Shown: positions 24,331-34,235 of the stretch, piece after piece | Position numbering within the stretch: position 1 is the first letter of the stretch | How the letters are laid out: every line of letters begins with the position of its first letter | From: Ustilaginoidea virens | Taxonomy: Eukaryota > Ascomycota > Sordariomycetes > Hypocreales > Clavicipitaceae | Direction of reading: 5' to 3' | DNA: 64,000 nt | NCBI RefSeq assembly: GCF_000687475.1 | Contig: NC_057318.1 | Span: 1,984,001-2,048,000, forward strand | Notes under the pieces: model-generated | What the model was told of the DNA's origin: nothing | The model's database searches: none | Seen by the model: the letters and a program-made list of their open reading frames with translations, nothing else | Made by a program: the position numbers and the translations under genes

Positions 24331-25051
24331 TGTTAAAATCCTATAGTAGCCTACTAGGCTGCTGGCCTAATGCCCTACTGGCTTACTGACCTTCTAGTCC
24401 TTATACCGCCTCTTGGACTTACGGTAGTCTTACCAACCTTAGGCCTTTGCCTTTTACCTTAGGATTTTCAGTGGATTATTTACTGTATATCAAGTAAGGT
24501 AGGCCTTATTAAAAAAGGTGTGGCATTGCTAAATTAGCGTGGTGGGCCTACTAGTGTGGTGGCTAGTCCACTAGTGTGGTGGGTAGTCACTAGCGTGGTG
24601 GTTAGTCACTAGCGTGGTGACTAGTTACTAGTGCGGTGGTTAGGGTGGTTGGAAAGGCTGGATATAGTGGGGCTGCTGACGTATTATATACGTGGCATAG
24701 CGAGTATTACGGGGAGCTTTCTTACTGGCTACCTTGGATGCCTGGGCCCACCCCTCCTTCGTGTATATATAGGATAGCTTTTCCCCTTCTTTCTAGATAG
24801 TAGAAGGGCAGCACAATCGAGTCTGTTAATGCACTATATGCCTCTTAACTTCTTACCTTCCCTGCGTTTTCTGGTTATCTTATATTTGCCTTGCCTTTAC
24901 ACTTGCCCTGCTTTATAGCACTTGTATAGTCTTAGGACTTGGTGAAAAATCTAGTATTATACTAAGATTAGTTCACAGGTCGCAGATAGTCTCGTGCCAT
25001 CTAGCTAGCTAGTAAGGCTCTGCTTTTATAGTGACCTTGAGAATTGCAATA
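24331..25051 (+). repeat. Copia left LTR
   Basis: 721 bp, starting TGTTAAAATCC and ending TTGCAATA. It holds five or six head-to-tail units of the form ACTAGYGTGGTGG plus spacer between about 24538 and 24650, and a TATATATAG-like TATA box near 24762. It differs from the right LTR at about 24908, 24987 and 24993. Confidence 0.92.
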
Positions 25052-25063
25052 GGTTATGAGCCC
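25052..25063 (+). promoter_or_regulatory. Primer-binding site for an initiator-Met half-tRNA
   Basis: GGTTATGAGCCC directly abuts the left LTR. It is complementary to the anticodon stem-loop of initiator tRNA-Met (GGGCTCATAACC), the internal-fragment primer used by copia and Ty5-type elements, and not to a tRNA 3' end. Confidence 0.75.
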
Positions 25064-25785
25064 GGGTTTTTACTTCTTTGTTTTACCCTACTTTTGTGTT
25101 CACCCCTTGGTCTCTTTTTGCTTATTAGTACTACTAATATAGCTTATCCTTTGGCACCTTTGGCTTACCCTTATTACCTTCGGCTTACCTATTATCACCT
25201 TTGGCTTACCCTCTATTACCTACGGTATTACCCTGCGGCAATCAACGGCATACCTGACGGCAATTTACGGCGTAACCTCACGGCACTTTTAGCGTAACCT
25301 TACGTTATTTTCGGCGTAACCTATAGTACCTACGGATTTTATAGTGTGATATCTACCACACTATACCACTGTATAACACCTTTACACCTAGTGCACGTTA
25401 CCTACTGCACTGTATGGCACCTGTTATACTCTCCCACTTATAGCACTTTTGGTACGGTACTTACGGCACCTTTTATATTACGGCACCTACGGCACCCACG
25501 GCACCTACGGCACTTACGGCACTTACGGCACCTTTATATTACGGCACCATATAAGCACCTTGAACACCAACGCTATAGTACGGACTTGCACAACGCCTAC
25601 GGCATCTGTGCTTTTATACTGAGACCTGCCGCTATACTCTGCGGTTACCTTTTATAGTAGGCTACTAGCCACTATATTTACTAGCTATCCAGCTAGTTAC
25701 TCGACTATTTTGCTAGCTATTTAGCTGGTTATTCATCTGTTCTTACAGTTATTGGTACTATTTTTAACGACTTTTAACCACTATA
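25064..25785 (+). repeat. Copia leader with TACGGCAC / TTGGCTTACC microrepeats
   Basis: Untranslated leader of about 720 bp. It holds two low-complexity runs: CTTTGGCTTACC-like units near 25150-25215 and CTACGGCAC / TTACGGCAC nonamers at about 25460-25560. Two small frames cross it but look like products of the repeats and carry no domain. Confidence 0.55.
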
Positions 25786-25944
25786 ATGGCACAGTCTAGG
25801 CCTTCCACTTATAAGGCCATTTTGGATTCCAATTCTAAAGCTAATCTTACTGTACGACTACAGCGAGATATAGACGATATAAAGTCCCAGATGAACACCC
25901 TAACTATCCTTATACAAGGCCTAGTTAGTAGACGAAATAGTAAC

Positions 25945-26241
25945 GTTCCTACTATTATAACTAGTAAGGAACCTGTAGAGGCTACTAGCCCTACCACCCA
26001 ACCTCTCGCTATTACGACTAGCGACGTTCCTACTACTGCAACTAGTAAGGAACCTGTAGAGGCTATTAGCCCTACTACCAACTCTCCCGCTATTACGACT
26101 AGCAAAGAGTCCGCTATTACAATTAGCGAAGTTCCTACTATTACGACTAGTAAGGAACCTGTAGAGGCTACTAGCCCTACTACCCAACCTTCCGCTATTA
26201 CGATTAGCGAAAATCCTGTAGTGGCTACTAGCCCTACTTCT
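25945..26241 (+). repeat. Tandem repeat encoding KEPVEATSPTT units
   Basis: Inside the Copia ORF, a unit of roughly 20-22 codons (T-S-K-E-P-V-E-A-T-S-P-T-T-Q-P) is present about three and a half times, with a degenerate fourth unit ending N-P-V-V-A-T-S-P-T. The array stays in frame. Confidence 0.8.
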
Positions 26242-26523
26242 GCCCTTATAGCAGCTGATACAGAATATCAGAAGCTATTACAATTAGCCGGCATTTGGCA
26301 TGTACGGCTAGGGCATATAGGTATTCAGCTACTTAAAAAGACCTATGCTAATACCTACCTTGTCTACCTTCTAAAGAAGAAGGTTGTTACTAAAACAACC
26401 TTTATTACCTTTATCCACCAAAATGAAGGTATAGGCCCTATTTCTAGTGGCCTAGAAGGAGACTTTCACAAAGGGCAAAATACAGGTTCAGAGGGGGTAT
26501 TTAGCAGTAAAGAACCTGCTATT

Positions 26524-26820
26524 TTACTGGATGACCTAGAAAGCATTCCTGACCCTACTAACTCTGCTAACCTTACTAGCATTACTAGCACTAATGCTAT
26601 ACTGGATGACCTAGAAAGCATTCCTGACCCTACTAACTCTACTAACCTTACTAGCATTACTAACACTAATGCTATACCGGATGACCTGGAAAGCATACCG
26701 GACCCTACTAACCTCACTAACATTACCAATACTAATGTTATACCGGATGACCTGGAAAGCATACCGGACCCTACTAATTTTACTAGCATTACTAATGCTA
26801 CCCCGGATGATATTACTAAC
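26524..26820 (+). repeat. Tandem repeat encoding DDLESIPDPTN units
   Basis: Four in-frame copies of D-D-L-E-S-I-P-D-P-T-N followed by a variable N-L-T-S-I-T-N-T-N-A spacer, plus a shortened fifth. It sits where the integrase catalytic core should be, between the pre-integrase fragment and the reverse transcriptase. Confidence 0.85.
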
Positions 26821-28600
26821 ACTAATGCCACCGTGGATTACCTTCCTAAGTCAGAAGGTACTATACTACAGTCCCCGGCTACTGCAAAGGATGACCTTAT
26901 AAATATCCTTATTAGCCTTAATCCTACCGACCTTACCGGCCCTACTGGTCCTGTTGGCCCTGCTGACCCTACCAGCCCTACTGACTTATTCCCTAACCAG
27001 GATTTATACCACCTGATATGGGATTCCTGCTATGCAGCTAAGCGTAAGCTAGCTAAAAAGGCCCCTGGTGGGACGCCTAATAGCTGGAAGGATGTGCTAC
27101 GAAGCCCTGAAAAAGACCTCTGGATAAAGGCTTTATTTAAGGAATTTGAGCAGCTATTGGATACTAAAGTCTTCCAATTTATTCCTAAGTCTAGCGTTCC
27201 TATTGATAGGAAAATTATACGCAATAGGCCTGTTTTTCGGGTTAAAAAGGATGCTAATAATCAGCCTATAAAATATAAGGCTAGATTAGTTGTCAAGGGC
27301 TTTATGCAAGTCGAAGGAAAGGACCTCCAGCATACCTATGCTTCTACCTCTATCCCACCCACCTGGAGGGTTATACTGGCTTTGGCTGCTAGTAATAACT
27401 GGGAAATAGAGCAAATTGATTTTATAGGCGCCTTCCTAAATAGCGAACTTTCTGAAACTATTTATATGGATATCCCTGATGGATTTCTTGAATTTACGGA
27501 AAGTCTACTAACTGATAGCAAGCTTTGGTCTAATATACAGCGCCAACGGTTACTAACTTTGCTTAAAGAAGCTGGCTTTGACCCTTCTATAAAGCAAGCT
27601 ATTTTATTGAAGAAGGCCCTATACGGGCTAAAACAAGCACCCCGCGAATGGCAACACCGGCTAAAAGACCTGATTTCTAGTGAAGGTTTTTTACCTTTGG
27701 CTTCTGATGCTGCCGTCTTTTATAATAAGCAAACCAGCACCTTTATCGTCACTTATGTTGACGATTGCCTATTAGTTGGTCCAAATATAACTTATATTAA
27801 CCAGCTAAAAAGGAAATTTCATAAGGTCTATGCTATAGAAGACCGCGGTCCGGCTTCCTTCTTCTTAGGCGTATAAATTATACGGAATAGGAAGGAAGGT
27901 TTATTGTGGCTACACCAAGCCCAATTTATAGCAGAGGTCTTAGCTAAATTCGGCTTATAGGATACTAAACCTCAGCTAATTCCACTTCAACCAGGGATTC
28001 TAAATGAATCTAGTGGAAAAGATCTTAGCCCTACCGATCAGAGCCTTTATCAGAGCCTTACTGGCACTATAATGTGGCTTATGATGATGACTAGGCCCGA
28101 CCTAGCATTTCCTACCTAATACTTCTCCCGGTTTATGTCCAAGGCAACTAATGTGCATCTAAATGCTGCAAAAGGCAGCTTTAGCTACCTTAAAGGCACT
28201 GAGAACCTAGCTATTTGCTTTAGTACTACTAAAAGCAACCAACAGCCTATTATAACCGCTTATTCTGATAGCGACTTTGCTGGCTGTAAAGAAACCTCTA
28301 AATCTACTGGAGGCTTCTTGACTACTATTAATAGTAGTCCTATTAGCTGGCGTTCTAAGCGAGCCTCTTTAGTAGTATTATCTACTTTAGAAGCTGAATC
28401 TGATGCCTTACTTGAGACTATTCGTGAGCCACTGCCGGGCCCTAAATTTACTAGGTTCCGCGAGTTACTAGGTCTTATGGCCTGCTAACTTATACTAACT
28501 CACTTTTACTAAGGTTTTTCTTATGTTTTTCCTTAGCACTTTTATTGCATTTTCTTTCCCTATCCTTTACACGATTAGCTTGCTACTACAGTAGCTAATC

Positions 28601-28608
28601 AGAGGGGG
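28601..28608 (+). promoter_or_regulatory. Copia polypurine tract
   Basis: AGAGGGGG directly before the right LTR start TGTTAAAATCC, the expected site for plus-strand DNA priming. Confidence 0.7.
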
Positions 28609-29329
28609 TGTTAAAATCCTATAGTAGCCTACTAGGCTGCTGGCCTAATGCCCTACTGGCTTACTGACCTTCTAGTCCTTATACCGCCTCTTGGACTTAC
28701 GGTAGTCTTACCAACCTTAGGCCTTTGCCTTTTACCTTAGGATTTTCAGTGGATTATTTACTGTATATCAAGTAAGGTAGGCCTTATTAAAAAAGGTGTG
28801 GCATTGCTAAATTAGCGTGGTGGGCCTACTAGTGTGGTGGCTAGTCCACTAGTGTGGTGGGTAGTCACTAGCGTGGTGGTTAGTCACTAGCGTGGTGACT
28901 AGTTACTAGTGCGGTGGTTAGGGTGGTTGGAAAGGCTGGATATAGTGGGGCTGCTGACGTATTATATACGTGGCATAGCGAGTATTACGGGGAGCTTTCT
29001 TACTGGCTACCTTGGATGCCTGGGCCCACCCCTCCTTCGTGTATATATAGGATAGCTTTTCCCCTTCTTTCTAGATAGTAGAAGGGCAGCACAATCGAGT
29101 CTGTTAATGCACTATATGCCTCTTAACTTCTTACCTTCCCTGCGTTTTCTGGTTATCTTATATTTGCCTTGCCTTTACACTTGCCTTGCTTTATAGCACT
29201 TGTATAGTCTTAGGACTTGGTGAAAAATCTAGTATTATACTAAGATTAGTTCACAGGTCGCAGACAGTCTTGTGCCATCTAGCTAGCTAGTAAGGCTCTG
29301 CTTTTATAGTGACCTTGAGAATTGCAATA
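28609..29329 (+). repeat. Copia right LTR
   Basis: 721 bp, the same length as the left LTR and identical to it apart from three transitions. It is followed by the GGCGG duplication and then by LINE-A sequence that continues the copy broken at 24330. Confidence 0.92.
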
Positions 29330-30749
29330 GGCGGTATAGCATATAGCCGCTATAACCCTAATACTATAATCGCAAATAGCATATAGCGCAACCAGTTTAA
29401 GACCGAACCTACCTCAAGGCAGAAGCGACTAATAGCCGATATTATCACGGATTTTATAAAAGAGCTTTAAGACTATATTCCCCTAGTAGTATTAAGAAGA
29501 GTATAAGAGGCTATAAACTTTATAGTAGAGACTGCCTAATAAAAGGCCGACCCAGGTAATATCTATACCCCTATCGGAACCCTTATATAGATAATCGAGA
29601 CTGTAGTTAATAAGGCTATATAGAATCTCCTAAAACCTACTATAGCCCCTACTATATAGGCATCTATCGCTATATAAAGGCTCGCAGCCGCTATACCACC
29701 CTAATGTAGCCTAGCTCCCCTTATAGTACCCCCCTGTATCTACCGTAAAGTCTTTATTAAAAGAAATACTATTAGCAAAATCCTTTAGAATTATACCCTA
29801 ATCGAAATCGTTAATGCAATCAATAGGGCTACCGCTGAGGGAGTAGTAGTTACAGCCTATAGGCTCTATAGTAGTAATATAATTATTACCTTTAAAAAAG
29901 AAAAAGCAAAATATACTATAAATACGATTTAGGTATACCCCGCCTTCGGTTAGGAGGTAGAACCTAACCGATACTTATTTAGTATTATCGTTAAAAGCTT
30001 CCCAATCTATTATATTATAAATACTATAATAAAAGATATCTAGTTAAATCTCACTAAAGCTAATAGAGAGGGCTTTATTAAGGTCTCCCTTTACTGCCTT
30101 AGGGGGACTATAATATAGGTGCCCCTAATTATAAAGGTAGATTCTATCGACCTTATAAATAAGCTTTATAAAGCCGGCATTATATACTAAGTAGAGATAT
30201 TTAAAGCCGAACCTTATAACGATACTATATACCCTTGCTAATACTATAATTGCTTTAAATTCGGCTATATCGCTATATACTATATAGCAATAGCTTACTG
30301 CAGCTAATATAGCTCCGAATGCCACCTAGATAGTAATTAAAGCTGCTTAGCTACTATATAAAACTAATACGAATCCTGCCTTAACTATTATAGATTATAC
30401 CTAATATAGTCCCGCCTCTATAAAATAGCGAACGAATAATAGGAAAAAGCTAGAAATTCCTATAGTAATAGACTGAGGCTTTTTGCCTCGCATATAGTAT
30501 TAGACGCTAATACTATCCCGATTATAAACTAGGGCCGCTACCGTATAGCTAGTGGATCTCCCTTATATAAGCCTTTCCCTTAAAAATAAGGCTAACCGGT
30601 CGGAAGCATTAATAGGACCCCCTGTATTAAAGCCGATAGTAATATTACTGCCTTCCTTTAAGCTGCCCCTATATAAGACTATAGTGTAACCGCGCCTACC
30701 CTAAATACCTAACCTATAGCCACCTCTAATATACTGCCGCTATTAACCC

Positions 30750-33640
30750 TCTTGCGATTATCTATATAATAATAGTCCTCTATTAGAATATATAGAAGAA
30801 AACCACCTTTATAAGATTAGCACTCTATTACTAATATAAGCCCGACGTTATAGCGATCTAAAAACCTATTATACCTAAATAGACCCTATTAAGCCCTAGC
30901 CTTAGAAGATATATATTAGCAGTATATAGCAGGAGAATAGCAATATATATCTATAAGCAGTATAGGCCCGGTATATAGTCTAGCGATAAAGGAACTAATT
31001 AATATAAGATTTCCCTACTATATACCGATATCTACTCTATTTACTCTTTAGGCTATAAACTAAACTAAATAACCCCCTTTATTGCGCTTGCTAAACTCCT
31101 ATCTTACCCCTATAGTACCTTTATTAGAGACTTTAATATATACTACCCTCTTTAGGATAGCCTAGACTAGACCTCGCCTAATATTAATACTCTCTTTAAA
31201 CTTACAATATAGTAGCGGCTTAGGCTAATTACTCCTTATAATAAGATAATAAAAAGGGCCTTAGGAAAGAGAAATAGCACTATCGACTATATATAGGTTA
31301 TACTAGATATTATAGTTAAATATTTTAGAAATATTAACCTTATTAGGTCTAATTATATCCCCTAGCTTATATATATTAAGACCGATAACTATTATATAAA
31401 AGCCCCCCCCTTAAAGAACGGCTAAAAGTCCTTTAATCGATACCTCGCTTAAGCTAAAGTAAAAAACTAATTTACTATCTATTATATTAGGGCCTTATTC
31501 TACTCCCTTACTAAGATAGATATATATACTAAATAGCTTACCGGCTAACTTTAGAGTATCGCCGATATCGCGGTACTAAAGAGGGCACCTAAAGCTCTTA
31601 ATATAGAGCCTTAGTAGAACTCCTGCGCTAAAATAGCCTAAATAATAGCAAAAAAGGCCTACTAAAAATAGGTAGTATATTATACCCTAGAGAACCTTAG
31701 CGCCGCTTAAAAAGTAAGAATAATCTAGTCTTATATTATCTAGAAGGAATAGCGCTAGTTATAGCAAAAGGCCCTTAATAAAGCAATTATATAGAATGCT
31801 AACCTATAGTCTCTAGAGAAATAGGCTTGTCTATATAGCGGCCTCCCGCTTAAATTAAAAGAGATCCCCCTACTAAAATAAAGCAATTTAGGCCTAAAGG
31901 CAATAATATATAAAGAAAAGGCATAAGTACTCGCCTAATAGTTTTTCCCTACCTCTTAGGCTACTTATAATAATATCCCCGACCTAATATTCCCCTAGCT
32001 TACTATCGCTATATTCCCCTCTATAGACTCCTTTACTTATAAAAAGGTATATACCGCATTATATAATATAGTAGGCTAGAAAGCAGTAGGCCCTAACGGG
32101 CTCTTAATAGGATTCCTTAAAATATATAGCCCCCCACTCGTTTAAACCCTAATATACCTCCTTAACGAAATATACCGCATTAGGTACTATTTAGCCTAGT
32201 TCTAGGAGGCTAAAGTAGTAATACTATAGAAGCCTAAGAAAAGGCCTAAGGAATACTTAAAGGTAGGAGGATAGAGACTAATATTATTACTTAACCTAAT
32301 AGGGAAGGTTATAGAAGCTATAGTTATAAGGCGGCTTACTACTACCCTTAAGGAGGGTAACCTCTTTCTAGATCTTTAAATAAATAATAGGGTAAACTAG
32401 TCAACCGATATAGTACTAAATATACTAATAGAGATTATTCGCATAATTTAGCACTATAGTAGGATCGCCTCGCTCCTTTAATTAGATATATTAATAATAT
32501 TCGATATAGTTAATTATACCCGCCTTATTTACCTACTCCTTAATAAAAGGCTCCTACTATAGCTTATAATATAGATATACAGCTTTACCGATTTGCAAAT
32601 AGTATAGATCTACTTTAAGGGATAGCTTATAGAGAAATTACTGATTACTATTAAGATATTATAAAGGTCCCCCTTCTCTTTTATCCTTTTCCTTATCTAT
32701 ATTATACCACTCTATAAGAGGCTATAAGAGGTAGCCTTAACTATTATACTAAGCTTCGCTAATAATATAAATATTATAGCCTATAGGAGAAATATAGGGG
32801 AAATAAGGGTACTACTCGAGAAAGTATAGCTTATCTATAATAGCTAGTCTAAATAAGCCGGATTTAATTTTAACCTTAGTAAAAGCGAGCTTATCTACTT
32901 CACCTGTATATATAAAATAGACGAGACTATAGTATAGCTTAGGACCGCAATAATCCAGCCGAAGTAGTATATTAGATTCCTAGGAGTTAAAATCTATTAT
33001 AAGCTAAAATAAAAGGAATACTATATTAAGATCGCAAAGAAACTTAAGCGGTAGTAATTCGCACTTATAGTAATAGCGGCCTTAACCTAGGGCTACTAAT
33101 ACCGGGAAGTACGCCTAATCTATATATAGGTTATCTAGACCTCTATTGCTTTCGGCGCAAGGGTATAGCATACCCTTACCGCCCCTAGAGGGGTAATAAA
33201 AGGCATCGTAAAATCCCTAACTATAGAATAATTAGCCTGCCTCTACATAATTACTAAAGCCTTTAAAGCTATACCGCTAGATACCCTTAAGACCGAGGCA
33301 GTTATACCCCTAATTAACCTCTATTTTAACTATATCCGCTAATAATTCCTTAAAAGAATAGAAAAGATAGGCATAACTAATAGGATTAACTGTATATTAG
33401 TAGCGGTAGTAATAATACTCTAATACTATTAAAAGAAAAATTACTAAAGACCTTTAGCCTATATACTATTCCCTAATCCTAACCTTAGCTAGCTCCTAGC
33501 TAAAGAGTAATTAATAAAAGATTAGTATAACTAATAGTAGAGTAATTAAGTAGTAATAAGGGCGAGACGCCCTTAGTATAAGACCCTAGCGGCCGAGAAG
33601 GCATTAGACTTTTAATCTATAGTGAAAATAACCTAACTAT
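30750..33640 (+). pseudogene. LINE-A ORF2 relic (A2)
   Basis: The same order of endonuclease and reverse transcriptase motifs as in A1, with partly different RIP hits. Examples are the P-D-V-I-A-I-(Q)-K-P block near 30842 and a RT box decayed to F-A-N-N-I-N near 32757. Comparing the copies would let a consensus be inferred, but each one is dead. Confidence 0.7.
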
Positions 33641-34139
33641 ATAAAGGTCTATAGAAGTATAAATCGGCAATATTTACCTAATTCTATATAGAAAAAATCG
33701 GCTTTAATTTTTTCCTTTACCTCTAATAAGTTCCCTTAATACTATTACCTTTCTATTGCTATAGAGAAGGCCTAAAAGACCTCTATTATATTATCCTCTC
33801 TTATCCGAAGTATTATAAATAAAGGTATATACTCCTTAAGCCTAATCCTAGCCTTAGCTTATTTTGCAACCGATATGGTATATCTATTATACTTAATAAA
33901 TTATATTTCGTATAAGCGATCGCTCGCTAGATATTTAATATCAATTGATTTAACTAATTCCAGCTCGCTTAATCCCTTTAATATAGTATAGCCAAAAGCA
34001 CTACTAAACACCCTTATATAGCCCCTGCATAATATTTATAGCAATCCTATAATAGGAACGAAGTATACTAAAAATAAGTAAATCTCTTAGGCTTTATAGG
34101 CTAAAACTAATTAATAGTTATTATATTAGTAATAGGGGC

Positions 34140-34235
34140 ACTCTCCCCCCCCTCCCCCCCCTCGCCCTCCCTACTACTCTCCCCCCTTTTATCCTTAGTC
34201 TATTCCCCCTCTAAAGCCCCCTCCCCCCCCTCCTC
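34140..34235 (+). repeat. Polypyrimidine tract in LINE-A 3' region
   Basis: Long C runs broken by single T or A (for example CTCTCCCCCCCCTCCCCCCC). The same tract recurs at about 37890-37982 (A1), inverted as G runs at about 42785-42885 (A3) and 49165-49260 (A4). It is therefore a conserved part of the element and not a local expansion. Confidence 0.7.

Larger units (their letters stand above)
25786..28488 (+). pseudogene. Copia Gag-Pol, three stops, integrase core missing
   Basis: The first open part (25786-27876, 696 aa) has a gag-like start with a short coiled coil, Thr/Ser-rich repeats (residues 54-152), the GAG-pre-integrase signature W-H-V-R-L-G-H (171-177), acidic repeats (247-345), a G-P-T-G-P-V run (about 385-395) and the reverse transcriptase: Q-I-D-F-I-G-A-F (543-550), A-L-Y-G-L-K-Q-A-P-R and the catalytic Y-V-D-D (657-660). 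A TAA then replaces Gln in L-G-V-(Q)-I. The same frame goes on with further stops at F-G-L-(W) and P-T-(Q)-Y-F to RNase H (28135-28488: S-D-S-D-F-A-G-C, S-T-G-G-F, P-I-S-W). All three stops fit C:G to T:A change. There is no CCHC knuckle, no protease motif that I can see and no integrase DDE, so it is non-autonomous. Confidence 0.85.
24331..29329 (+). mobile_element. Copia (Ty1-type) retrotransposon, complete ends, defective coding
   Basis: About 5.0 kb with two 721-bp LTRs, a 5-bp duplication GGCGG at 24326-24330 and 29330-29334, a primer site right after the left LTR and a purine tract right before the right LTR. The LTRs differ at three positions that I can find, all C/T, so insertion was recent relative to the LINEs. 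Coding order is gag-like N-terminus, GAG-pre-integrase fragment, reverse transcriptase, RNase H. No integrase core is visible between pre-integrase and reverse transcriptase. It sits inside LINE-A copy A2. Confidence 0.9.

Noticed and set aside
25031..25297. Small ORF crossing the Copia LTR end and primer site
   Set aside because: Its sequence comes from low-complexity leader repeats and it overlaps required non-coding signals.
27874..27876. Programmed stop read-through between Copia domains
   Set aside because: The stop lies within conserved L-G-V-Q-I and two more stops follow in the same frame, so decay is simpler than recoding.
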